NCBI GenBank assembly: GCA_002427045.1
Contig: DIPO01000030.1
Span: 1 to 7,972, forward strand
Reading direction: 5' to 3'
Source of the DNA: Firmicutes bacterium UBA5486
Lineage (GTDB): Bacteria > Bacillota > UBA4882 > UBA10575
Length of the DNA: 7,972 bases
Part shown: piece after piece, positions 1 through 6,233 of the stretch
Layout of the letters: every line of letters begins with the position of its first letter
How positions within the stretch are numbered: the first letter of the stretch is position 1
Made by a program: the position numbers and the translations under genes
The notes under the pieces: model-generated
The model's input: the letters and a program-made list of their open reading frames with translations, nothing else
The model's database searches: none
What the model was told of the DNA's origin: nothing

Positions 1-25
1 CTTTAACGGGCTTTTTGCGTTGTCA
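1..25 (+). repeat. Dispersed repeat, left copy
   Basis: This stretch matches 7948-7972 at 23 of 25 positions in the same orientation, and the last 18 bases (gggctttttgcgttgtca at 8-25) are identical. Its core (10-23) also recurs inverted at 112-125. It lies in non-coding DNA downstream of gpmI. The copies are seen directly; that they belong to a genome-wide family is inferred. It could be one end of a small non-autonomous element. Confidence 0.6.
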
Positions 26-71
26 TTGATTTTTTCTGTCCCTGCACAATCTATTGATAGCCTAATACAAG

Positions 72-95
72 CCCAACACTATATATTGTGTTGGG
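72..95 (-). terminator. Stem-loop after gpmI, possible terminator
   Basis: A perfect 8-bp stem (cccaacac at 72-79 with gtgttggg at 88-95) closes an 8-base AT loop, 35-58 bases past the gpmI stop. Read on the minus strand, the 3' side is CTTGTATT, a poor U-tract. Read on the plus strand it is followed by acctttt, a slightly better one. It may therefore serve gpmI, an unseen plus-strand gene to the left, or both. It sits inside the 10-125 inverted-repeat unit and could equally be a structural part of that unit. Confidence 0.4.
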
Positions 96-111
96 ACCTT
101 TTAAAAAGGAC

Positions 112-125
112 ACAACGCAAAAAGC
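112..125 (-). repeat. Inverted copy of the dispersed repeat core
   Basis: The 14 bases acaacgcaaaaagc are the exact reverse complement of 10-23. Together the two arms bracket a 116-base unit (10-125) with an internal hairpin at 72-95, located immediately after the gpmI stop codon. Terminal inverted repeats around a short non-coding core are what a MITE-like element would show, but target-site duplications are not obvious and only one complete unit is visible. Confidence 0.55.
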
Positions 126-129
126 TTAA

Positions 130-1677
130 TTAGTCATGATAAATCAAAGATTCCCCTGTCATCTCTACAGGCTTGGCTACTCCCAACAGTTCAAGAAGCG
201 TAGGTGCTAAATCAGCTAGCTTCCCGTTCTTTAACTGGCCTGTTCCCTGATATCCAACGAGAACTACAGGTGCCGGAAAAGTAGTGTGAGCAGTACAAGG
301 TTCTCCGGTCTCTGGATCAACCATTAACTCTGCATTTCCATGATCAGCTGTAATAACCACTGCACCACCCCGCTTTATTATCTCCGGAATCACCTGGGAC
401 AAACAGGAATCTACTGCTTCTACTGCTTTAATTGCAGCCTCCTTAGAACCAGTATGCCCTACCATATCACAATTAGCATAATTCATAATGATTACATCAA
501 ACTGATCAGAAGCGATTGCTTCTAGGACCTTCTCGGTAACTTCGTAAGCACTCATCTCCGGTTTTAGGTCATAAGTAGGTACTTGAGGCGAAGGAACCAG
601 TATCCTCTGCTCTCCCGGAAAAGGAACCTCTTCCCCTCCATTGAAAAAGTAAGTCACATGTGCATACTTTTCGGTCTCGGCAATCCGGAGTTGCTTCAAG
701 CCCAATTTACTTAAGTATTCGCCTAAGATATTCTCCATTCTTACCTCAGGCGGGAAAATAACCGGGGCATCAATCGTCTCATCATACTGGGTAAGGCATG
801 CAAACTTCACCCCAAGGGGGCCTTTTTTTCGTGTAAAACCAGAAAATTCTTGATCTACAAAAGCTCTGGTAATCTCTCTGGCCCGATCCGGCCGGAAATT
901 AAAACAGATCACTCCATCTCCGGGCTGAATCATAGCTACCGGTTTTTCACCATCCCTTACTACTGTTGGCAGGAGAAACTCATCAGTAACCTCGTTTTGA
1001 TAGGAAAGAGTTACCGCCTCAAGAGCACTGGAAGCTATCTCTCCCTCGCCATCAACCATTGCAGCATAAGCTCTCTCAACCCGCTCCCATCTATTATCCC
1101 GATCCATAGCATAATACCTGCCCATCACTGAGGCAATCCTTCCACTACCAATCTTCTTCAGCTCAGCCTCTAACTCTTCTAAATACTCTTTAGCACTGGC
1201 AGGAGGGGTATCTCTCCCATCCAGGAAGGCATGGATATAGATTTCTTTAATCCCCATCTCCACCGCTAAGCGTATAAACCCATAGAGCTGATCAGTATGG
1301 CTGTGGACTCCACCCGGAGAAACCAGGCCCATAAAATGAAGAGGTTTATGAGTATCCCGAAGATAATCGATTAACTCTATAAAAACCGGGTTATTCTTAA
1401 GTTCCCCATCTTCTAAGGCTTTACTAATTCTTACTAAACTTTGGTAAACCACTCTGCCCGCACCAATATTAAGGTGCCCAACCTCAGAAGTCCCCATTTG
1501 CCCTTCAGGTAACCCCACTGCTTTTCCTGAGGTTTTAATTAAAGCATGGGGATTCTCAGCCATGATTTTGTCGAGAAAAGGAGTCTTTGCTTCATAAATT
1601 GCATTCTCCTTAGAATCAGGGTTATAACCCCAACCATCAAGGATAATCAGACTAACCGGCTGTTGTTTTAGTTCCAT
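130..1677 (-). CDS. gpmI: 2,3-bisphosphoglycerate-independent phosphoglycerate mutase
   Basis: Cytoplasmic glycolytic and gluconeogenic enzyme that interconverts 3-phosphoglycerate and 2-phosphoglycerate through a phosphoserine intermediate, using two Mn ions. At 515 residues it has the usual family length. The metal and catalytic set is complete: D14 in ILDGWG, nucleophile S64 in MGTSEVGH, D404 and H408 in ANCDMVGHTG, D445 and H446 in ITADHGNAE, and H464 in CTAHTTF. The substrate-binding phosphotransferase insert shows GGVHSHTD (122-129), FLDGRDTPP (151-159) and AETEKYAHVTYFFNGG (333-348). The ATG at 1677 is preceded by GGAGAG at a 7-base spacing. It is the last visible gene of the gap operon, 80 bases after tpiA. 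Enolase, a common next gene in Firmicutes, is not present before the left edge. Family phosphatase activity depends on Mn and pH; in Bacillus this tunes 3-phosphoglycerate storage in spores, a plausible role here too. Confidence 0.97.
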   Translation of the reverse strand: MELKQQPVSLIILDGWGYNPDSKENAIYEAKTPFLDKIMAENPHALIKTSGKAVGLPEGQMGTSEVGHLNIGAGRVVYQSLVRISKALEDGELKNNPVFIELIDYLRDTHKPLHFMGLVSPGGVHSHTDQLYGFIRLAVEMGIKEIYIHAFLDGRDTPPASAKEYLEELEAELKKIGSGRIASVMGRYYAMDRDNRWERVERAYAAMVDGEGEIASSALEAVTLSYQNEVTDEFLLPTVVRDGEKPVAMIQPGDGVICFNFRPDRAREITRAFVDQEFSGFTRKKGPLGVKFACLTQYDETIDAPVIFPPEVRMENILGEYLSKLGLKQLRIAETEKYAHVTYFFNGGEEVPFPGEQRILVPSPQVPTYDLKPEMSAYEVTEKVLEAIASDQFDVIIMNYANCDMVGHTGSKEAAIKAVEAVDSCLSQVIPEIIKRGGAVVITADHGNAELMVDPETGEPCTAHTTFPAPVVLVGYQGTGQLKNGKLADLAPTLLELLGVAKPVEMTGESLIYHD

Positions 1678-1730
1678 GTTTCATCTCTCCATCCAAGCTA
1701 AGTTTGAATTTGTGTCTAAGAGGCCTACCG

Positions 1731-1765
1731 GTTACTTTAAATTATGTAATTCTTAATTTAGTAAC
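1731..1765 (-). promoter_or_regulatory. Intercistronic stem-loop over the tpiA stop codon
   Basis: Arms gttact (1731-1736) plus aaatta (1739-1744) pair with taattt (1754-1759) plus agtaac (1760-1765), giving 12 AT-rich pairs with a 2-base bulge and a 9-base loop. The tpiA stop codon (1758-1760) lies in the stem. No U-run follows on the minus strand, so a canonical terminator is unlikely. A processing or mRNA-stability element between tpiA and gpmI is an inference. The rest of the 80-base gap shows only the gpmI ribosome binding site. Confidence 0.4.
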
Positions 1766-2507
1766 TAATAATAGAAGTAAAAGAATCCACCTTTAAACTA
1801 GCCCCTCCAACCAGGGCACCATCAATTTCCGGTTGAGACATAAATTCTTTAATATTATTGGGTTTTACACTTCCACCATATTGGATTCTAACCTTAGCAG
1901 CCAGATCCTCCCCAAAGTCCCGGGCAATCGTCTTCCGGATTAATGCAACTACTTGATTGGCATCCTCCCCCGTAGAAGAGCGGCCTGTTCCAATTGCCCA
2001 GATTGGCTCATAAGCAATTACTACCTTAGTAATATTTCCCTTCTCAATACCAGCTAAGGCCTTTTCCACTTGCGAAGCCACTAAAGTTTCAGTCTTTCCG
2101 GCATCATGCTGCTCCAAAGTCTCACCTACACAAATAATTGGAGCTAGCCCATGCTTTAATGCCGCCTTGGCTTTCTTGTTGACTTGCTCATCAGTTTCTC
2201 CAAAATACTGTCTACGTTCGGAGTGCCCAATAATAACATACTTACACCCGATTTCCTTAAGCATTACCGGAGAAACCTCTCCTGTAAAAGCCCCCTCTTC
2301 TTCCCAGAAGAGATCTTGAGCTCCGACAGCAATATTAGAATCTTTAAGAAGTTCAGCAACTGAAGAAAGTGCTGTAAATGGAGGGCAGACTACGATCTCT
2401 ACTCCTTCTACTCCAGCCAGTTTCTCAGCTAAACCTGAAACTAAAGTTTTGGCTTCCGCGACTGTTTTAAACATCTTCCAGTTACCAGCAATAATAGGTA
2501 ATCTCAA
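1758..2507 (-). CDS. tpiA: Triosephosphate isomerase
   Basis: Cytoplasmic TIM-barrel enzyme interconverting dihydroxyacetone phosphate and glyceraldehyde 3-phosphate. With the start chosen here the protein has 249 residues, the usual length, and begins MRLPIIAGNWKM, the classic family N-terminus. Catalytic residues are present: N9 and K11 (GNWKM), H95 (IIGHSERR) and E167 (AYEPIWAIGTG); the phosphate-gripping loop 6 follows at about 171-180, with YGGSV at 210-214 and GALVGGASL at 230-238. The start is ambiguous. The TTG at 2507 has AAGGGG 9 bases upstream; an in-frame ATG at 2516 (adding MDE) has its G-run directly abutting and so no usable spacing; a TTG at 2546 would overlap pgk. The preferred start lies 13 bases after the pgk stop and the ribosome binding site overlaps that stop, so translation is probably coupled to pgk. 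The two genes are in different frames, so this is not a Thermotoga-type Pgk-TIM fusion. Confidence 0.95.
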   Translation of the reverse strand: MRLPIIAGNWKMFKTVAEAKTLVSGLAEKLAGVEGVEIVVCPPFTALSSVAELLKDSNIAVGAQDLFWEEEGAFTGEVSPVMLKEIGCKYVIIGHSERRQYFGETDEQVNKKAKAALKHGLAPIICVGETLEQHDAGKTETLVASQVEKALAGIEKGNITKVVIAYEPIWAIGTGRSSTGEDANQVVALIRKTIARDFGEDLAAKVRIQYGGSVKPNNIKEFMSQPEIDGALVGGASLKVDSFTSIISY

Positions 2508-2516
2508 TTCATCCAT

Positions 2517-2522
2517 CCCCTT
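2517..2522 (-). promoter_or_regulatory. tpiA ribosome binding site overlapping pgk stop
   Basis: AAGGGG on the minus strand uses the last two bases of the pgk TAA stop (2523-2521). Its 9-base distance to TTG 2507 is good, whereas ATG 2516 directly abuts it. This site therefore favours the TTG start and implies termination-reinitiation coupling. Confidence 0.5.
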
Positions 2523-3708
2523 ATTCTTTATCAGTAAGAGCAGCAACCCCCGGCAACAACTTGCCTTCTAAAAACTCTAAGGAAGCACCGCCGCCGGTAG
2601 AAATATGAGTCATTTGCTCAGCATAACCTAACTGTTCAACTGCAGCTGCCGAATCGCCTCCACCGACAATAGTAACCGCATCGGACTCAGAGAGTGCTTT
2701 AGCAACAGCATTGGTACCCTTTGCAAACTCCGGAATTTCAAAGACACCCATCGGTCCATTCCAAATAACAGTTTTTGCCTCTTTAATTGCAGAAGAAAAT
2801 AGCTTAACCGTTTCTGGACCAATATCCACACCCTGCAGATCAGCAGGAATCTGATCCGCATTAACCGTCTTATGCATAGTAGGATTCTTAAAATCATCAG
2901 TTATTACCACATCAACCGGAAGCAGTAATTTGACACCTTTTGCTTCAGCCTGAGCCATCATCTCTTTAGCAAAATCAATCTTCTCGGCATCCAGTAATGA
3001 TTTACCAATCTCAAAGCCTTTAGCTTTCAAAAAGGTGTAAGCCATTCCGCCACCGATAATTAAGGTATCTACCTTATTCAGAAGGTTTGTTATTACCCCT
3101 AATTTATCAGCAACCTTAGCGCCTCCTAAAATAGCAACCAGCGGCCGGTCCGGTTCACTAATTGCCTTCCCCATAATGTTTAACTCTTTCTCAATTAGAA
3201 AACCTGCTGCGGCTGGCCGGAGATATGCTGTGACTCCGGCAGTGGATGCATGAGCACGATGGGCCGTACCAAAAGCATCATTAACATAAAGATCGGCTAC
3301 TTCAGCTAATTGTTTGGCAAAAGCCGGGTCATTAGAGGTCTCTTCCTTATAAAAGCGGACATTTTCTAAAAGGACAATCTCTCCCTCTTTCATTTCTGAG
3401 GTAGCCTTCTTTACTTCCTCGCCAATACAATCATCAACCTTAGTCACTTTTTTCCCTGATAGCTCCTGTAAACGGCGGGCAATATTATCCATTTTAAATT
3501 TAGGATCAGCACCTTTAGGACGTCCAAAATGGGTAACAAGGACTACCTTACCTCCACCTTCACAAAGGTAATTAATAGTAGGTAAAGCTGCCCGAATCCT
3601 CCGGTCATCGGTAATCTCTCCCTGTTCATTTACAGGAACATTAAAATCAACTCTAACCAGAACTCTTTTCCCTTTGACATCCAAATCTTTAATGGTCATC
3701 TTGTTCAT
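2521..3708 (-). CDS. pgk: Phosphoglycerate kinase
   Basis: Cytoplasmic two-domain kinase that transfers the acyl phosphate of 1,3-bisphosphoglycerate to ADP, the first ATP-yielding step of glycolysis. With the ATG at 3708 the protein has 395 residues, as usual. N-terminal (3-phosphoglycerate) domain: VRVDFNVP (18-25), the basic DDRRIRAALPT patch (34-44), HFGRP (60-64) and NDAFGTAHRAHAST (143-156). C-terminal nucleotide domain: LGGAKVADK (194-202), WNGPMGVFE (316-324), GGGDSAAAVE (349-358) and STGGGASLEFLEG (370-382). The start is set by AAGGAG 8 bases upstream and by the MNKMTIKD N-terminus, which resembles Bacillus Pgk. A GTG at 3717 lies inside the ribosome binding region and is rejected. 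The gene is separated from gap by 111 bases containing a strong hairpin and is almost contiguous with tpiA. Confidence 0.97.
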   Translation of the reverse strand: MNKMTIKDLDVKGKRVLVRVDFNVPVNEQGEITDDRRIRAALPTINYLCEGGGKVVLVTHFGRPKGADPKFKMDNIARRLQELSGKKVTKVDDCIGEEVKKATSEMKEGEIVLLENVRFYKEETSNDPAFAKQLAEVADLYVNDAFGTAHRAHASTAGVTAYLRPAAAGFLIEKELNIMGKAISEPDRPLVAILGGAKVADKLGVITNLLNKVDTLIIGGGMAYTFLKAKGFEIGKSLLDAEKIDFAKEMMAQAEAKGVKLLLPVDVVITDDFKNPTMHKTVNADQIPADLQGVDIGPETVKLFSSAIKEAKTVIWNGPMGVFEIPEFAKGTNAVAKALSESDAVTIVGGGDSAAAVEQLGYAEQMTHISTGGGASLEFLEGKLLPGVAALTDKE

Positions 3709-3716
3709 TAGGATCA

Positions 3717-3722
3717 CTCCTT
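3717..3722 (-). promoter_or_regulatory. pgk ribosome binding site
   Basis: AAGGAG is followed by TGATCCTA and then ATG at 3708 (8-base spacing). The wider string resembles the anti-Shine-Dalgarno complement AAGGAGGTGATC with one base missing. It excludes the upstream in-frame GTG (3717-3715), which overlaps it, and places the next ATG (3699) too far away. Confidence 0.7.
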
Positions 3723-3782
3723 CATTTTCAAGCTATTTTTAAAGTTTACCAAACCCTAAAGGTAAAAAGATTATCTATACTC

Positions 3783-3812
3783 AATTAAGAGGGGTTTTCA
3801 CCCCCCTTAATT
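3783..3812 (-). promoter_or_regulatory. gap-pgk intercistronic RNA hairpin
   Basis: Seven bases past the gap stop the minus-strand RNA can form an uninterrupted 12-bp stem, AAUUAAGGGGGG with CCCCUCUUAAUU and a UGAAAA hexaloop. One pair (3790/3805) is G-U on the minus-strand RNA but a mismatch on the plus strand, which favours function in the operon transcript. The 3' flank is GAGUAUAGAU, not a U-run, so it looks more like a 3'-end stabiliser or partial attenuator for gap than a full terminator. Such an element would let Gap be made in excess over the downstream enzymes; this is inferred. Confidence 0.6.
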
Positions 3813-3819
3813 TCTTAGA

Positions 3820-4869
3820 TTAAACCCCTTTATTCACCATAAAAGAGGCCAGATCCGCTACCCGGCAAGAGTAACCCCATTCATTATCATACCAGGCAAT
3901 AACTTTTACCAGATTATCTTCGATCACCATTGTGGATAAACCATCAACAATCGAAGAGTGCAAATTTCCATTATAATCAGAAGAAACCAAAGGTAATGCA
4001 GAATAATCCATTATCCCCTTGAGTTCCTTCTGGGCTGCCTCTTGTAAAGCATTATTAATCTCATCTTTTGTAACCGGAGATTTCTCTAACTCAACTACCA
4101 GATCAACAACAGAAACATTAGGAGTAGGAATCCGCATCGCAAAGCCATTAAGCTTTCCTTGCAATTCAGGAAGTACTAAAGCTACAGCTCTGGCTGCGCC
4201 CGTAGTAGTCGGAATAATTGACATCGCAGCAGCCCTTGCGCGGCGTAGATCACCATGGGGAAGATCCAGAATCCTCTGATCATTAGTATAACTATGTACA
4301 GTTGTCATCAAACCCCGTTTAATTCCAAAGTGTTGGTGAAGCACTTTAGCTACAGGAGCCAGACAGTTAGTAGTACAAGAAGCATTAGAGATTACATGAT
4401 GATTTTTAGGATCATACTGTTCATCATTAACCCCCATCACAATAGTTAGATCTTCGCCTTCGGCCGGAGCTGTGATAATAACTTTTTTCGCCCCGCCTTT
4501 AGTAATATGATTAGCTGCACCTCTAACCTGTCTACCTTTTTTGTTTACTCCATCGTTCTTAATTGTAAAAATCCCGGTTGACTCAATAACAATCTCTATT
4601 CCATAGTCTGACCAGGGTATTTCTGCCGGATCCGTAAGTGAAAACACTTTAACTTTTTTACCATCAACTACTATATTATCCTCTTCAGCCTGCACATCGC
4701 AGTCAAAGATTCCATGGACAGAATCATACTTTAAAAGATGGGCAAGAGTCTTCGCACTGGTCAGATCATTTACTGCCACCACTTCAAGTTCCGGATGGTA
4801 TTTCTTGATCGACCGGAAAACATTCCTCCCGATTCTTCCAAAACCATTGATTCCTATTTTAACACTCAT
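3820..4869 (-). CDS. gap: Glyceraldehyde-3-phosphate dehydrogenase (NAD-dependent, glycolytic type)
   Basis: Phosphorylating GAPDH that makes 1,3-bisphosphoglycerate and NADH in the cytoplasm. The Rossmann motif is INGFGRIGR (7-15). The active site shows C165 in SNASCTTN and H192 in VHSYTNDQR. D35 in VNDLT and the proline of DLPHGDLRR (202-210) are the residues that in the family favour NAD over NADP, so a catabolic role is likely. The protein has 349 residues, about 14 more than Bacillus Gap. Most of the excess is a roughly 12-residue Lys/Arg/Gly-rich insertion near 106-118, between ESTGIFT and HITKGGAKKV, in frame and with the flanks intact. The ATG at 4869 is preceded by AAGGAGGT at a 5-base spacing, the strongest ribosome binding site in the operon, fitting high expression. 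It is the first gene of the glycolytic cluster; no cggR-type repressor gene lies upstream, and whiA takes that place. Confidence 0.97.
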   Translation of the reverse strand: MSVKIGINGFGRIGRNVFRSIKKYHPELEVVAVNDLTSAKTLAHLLKYDSVHGIFDCDVQAEEDNIVVDGKKVKVFSLTDPAEIPWSDYGIEIVIESTGIFTIKNDGVNKKGRQVRGAANHITKGGAKKVIITAPAEGEDLTIVMGVNDEQYDPKNHHVISNASCTTNCLAPVAKVLHQHFGIKRGLMTTVHSYTNDQRILDLPHGDLRRARAAAMSIIPTTTGAARAVALVLPELQGKLNGFAMRIPTPNVSVVDLVVELEKSPVTKDEINNALQEAAQKELKGIMDYSALPLVSSDYNGNLHSSIVDGLSTMVIEDNLVKVIAWYDNEWGYSCRVADLASFMVNKGV

Positions 4870-4940
4870 CTTTTACCTCCTTAATCGCTCTTTAGGCTAG
4901 TATCTGTATTATTCTTCCCTGGAAAATATTTAATACCGAA

Positions 4941-4969
4941 ATTATCACTCACATTTCGTCTTCTTTTAA
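4941..4969 (-). promoter_or_regulatory. Candidate sigma-A promoter for the gap operon
   Basis: TTAAAA (4969-4964) and GATAAT (4946-4941) are separated by 17 bases, which would start transcription near 4934 and leave a leader of about 65 bases before gap. The -35 box is weak. A perfect TATAAT also exists at 5056-5051 but has no acceptable -35 at 16-18 bases. No CggR-like operator was recognised. No terminator is seen after whiA, so read-through from whiA is also possible. Confidence 0.35.
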
Positions 4970-4990
4970 CAAAGGCCAAGCTAAATTGAT

Positions 4991-5086
4991 TTACCAAAAA
5001 TCGGATGCTAAATTGGAAATGTACGAAAAATGAGATTTAAAAAAGTACCTATTATACTCTTTAATTTCAGTTTCACCCGTAATCAA
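4991..5086 (-). CDS. Candidate small ORF between whiA and gap (31 codons)
   Basis: A TTG-started frame of 31 codons ends in TAA and is preceded by CCGGAGG 6 bases upstream. The deduced peptide begins MITGETEIKEYNRY and is rich in aromatic residues (8 of 31 are Phe, Tyr or Trp) with a C-terminal SDFW. I recognise no family. It lies 45 bases after the whiA stop and 121 bases before gap, so it could be a leader peptide or a small protein of the whiA-gap region. The TTG start, short length and AT-rich composition mean it could be chance; only the ribosome binding site supports it. Confidence 0.2.
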   Translation of the reverse strand: MITGETEIKEYNRYFFKSHFSYISNLASDFW

Positions 5087-5131
5087 CAGGAACCTCCGGC
5101 TAATCTTCCGCTTAAAAAAACTATTTCCTTC

Positions 5132-6076
5132 CTATACCAAGTAAGTTTTTGCGATTTTTAACAATTTACGCATCCGGTGATTGACTGCGGATTTACTTAG
5201 AGGCGGAGTAGCTAATTCTCCTAATTCACGCAAGCTTGCCCCCGGATTCTCTAAGCGTAATACCGCCAGGTCCTTTAAATTATTGGGCAGGTTTTTAAAT
5301 CCCTCTTTCGCCATAAACTCAGTAATAATCTCTATTTGTTCAACCGCAGCCCGCACAGTTTTTCCCAGGTTGGCTGTTTCACAATTAACCAGCCGGTTGA
5401 CCTCATTTCTCATCTCTTTTACTATTCTTACATCCTCCATGTATAATAAGGCCGAATGGGCGCCGATAAAAGTAAGGAAATTACTAATGGCTTCAGCCTC
5501 TTTTAAATATACAACATACTCTTTATACTCTCTTCGCTGGCTTAACCCGGCTTTAAACTTACATAGATTCAGCAGATAAGTTAATCCTAAAGCAAAATCT
5601 TCATTCTCCGAAACAATTTCCAGATGATAATTACTTTTTTGAGGATCAGTTACTGAACCCCGTGCCAAAAAAGCACCGCGTAAAAATGCCGCCTGACAAC
5701 ATTTAGTTCGGACTAAATTAGACGGAACCCCACTATCAAAATTTAAATCGGAAGATATGATATCAATTTCCCCAAGAACTCTCTTCACAGTCTTTGCTCC
5801 GGTCAGCTGTAATTTATACCACCTACGCCCAAGCTTTTCTGTCTCCTCAATAATAAGTTGACTATGAAGTTGAAAACCAACCTTTAAAAGTTGGTGTACT
5901 TTACGCATTAGTGAAGCACTTTCACTGCTAATCGAGAGTACAAAGGAACGATTAGCCCGGAGATGAAGGCTGCCACTGGCACGAATAATCGCAGCTATCT
6001 CCGCTTTTACACAACATTTTTTTTTGGGAAATCTTCTAATTAATTCTTCTTTGGTTTTCTGTGAAAAGCTCTCCAT
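5132..6076 (-). CDS. whiA: WhiA-family DNA-binding regulator
   Basis: Probable DNA-binding protein conserved in Gram-positive bacteria. In Streptomyces it is required for sporulation septation; in Bacillus it affects Z-ring formation and chromosome segregation. The 314-residue length is typical. The N-terminal part (about 1-110) and middle (about 111-240) match the degenerate LAGLIDADG-endonuclease-like fold, with CCQAAFLRGAFLARGSVTDP (126-145), HLEI (151-154) and NRLVNCETANLGKTV (227-241). The C-terminal helix-turn-helix spans about 275-310 (SLRELGELA through SKSAVNHRMRKLLKIA). The start is set by GGGAGAG 5 bases before ATG 6076; an upstream TTG extension to 6118 has no ribosome binding site and is non-conserved in character. 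The usual neighbours rapZ and yvcK are absent: here the upstream neighbour is divergent spmA and the downstream one is gap. An A9 run encodes K18-K20. Confidence 0.95.
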   Translation of the reverse strand: MESFSQKTKEELIRRFPKKKCCVKAEIAAIIRASGSLHLRANRSFVLSISSESASLMRKVHQLLKVGFQLHSQLIIEETEKLGRRWYKLQLTGAKTVKRVLGEIDIISSDLNFDSGVPSNLVRTKCCQAAFLRGAFLARGSVTDPQKSNYHLEIVSENEDFALGLTYLLNLCKFKAGLSQRREYKEYVVYLKEAEAISNFLTFIGAHSALLYMEDVRIVKEMRNEVNRLVNCETANLGKTVRAAVEQIEIITEFMAKEGFKNLPNNLKDLAVLRLENPGASLRELGELATPPLSKSAVNHRMRKLLKIAKTYLV

Positions 6077-6096
6077 TTTTTCTCTCCCATTTAAAA

Positions 6097-6111
6097 ATAA
6101 GAATATCTTAT
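6097..6111 (-). promoter_or_regulatory. Short palindrome in the whiA leader
   Basis: Arms ataaga (6097-6102) and tcttat (6106-6111) around a 3-base centre form a perfect 15-base palindrome 21-35 bases upstream of the whiA ATG. It could be an operator or a leader hairpin. The sequence is AT-rich and short, so a chance origin is possible. No convincing -35/-10 pair for whiA was found around it. Confidence 0.2.
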
Positions 6112-6179
6112 AGCTCAATGACTTTAACTCTTCGTTTAAAAAGATGCTCTTCTTGCTTAGTGGGAATAATCACCAAAAG

Positions 6180-6233
6180 AACAAGTATATATAATTAAGG
6201 GATTTGCAATTCCTTAATTTACTTTTACTTGTT
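6180..6233 (+). promoter_or_regulatory. Two-tier inverted repeat in the spmA leader
   Basis: The inner stem has 12 pairs (6193-6204 with 6208-6219) closed by a 3-base loop; its single G-U pair (6201/6211) is a wobble on plus-strand RNA but a mismatch on minus. The outer stem adds 8 perfect pairs, aacaagta (6180-6187) with tacttgtt (6226-6233). It is followed by AGTTTTT and then at once by the spmA AGGAGG. It therefore looks like an intrinsic terminator or attenuator inside the spmA leader. A TATATAAT at 6188-6195 resembles a -10 element (sigma-A or sigma-E CATACAAT, 6 of 8), in which case the palindrome would straddle the transcription start and act as a DNA operator instead. Confidence 0.5.

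Noticed and set aside
1..125. CRISPR array from the short repeats
   Set aside because: Only two copies here, in inverted orientation and without regular spacers.
2521..2546. TTG start extending tpiA by 13 residues into pgk (MLLLLIKNKG...)
   Set aside because: No ribosome binding site, and it adds residues before the canonical N-terminus of triosephosphate isomerase.
5051..5056. Perfect TATAAT on the minus strand upstream of gap as main promoter
   Set aside because: No acceptable -35 at 16-18 bases (CGGGTG-like sequence), and the hexamer lies within the candidate small ORF; left only as an alternative.
4870..5131. CggR-type operator or riboswitch upstream of gap
   Set aside because: I found no paired CGGGAC/TGTC direct repeats and no recognisable riboswitch core; only a weak promoter candidate and the small ORF remain.
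5181..5579. 132-codon open frame on the plus strand within whiA
   Set aside because: It is fully antisense to a strongly conserved gene, has no recognisable motif and no proper ribosome binding site; it is a shadow frame.
6077..6118. whiA N-terminal extension from TTG 6118
   Set aside because: No ribosome binding site at 6118, while ATG 6076 has GGGAGAG at a 5-base spacing and gives the family length.
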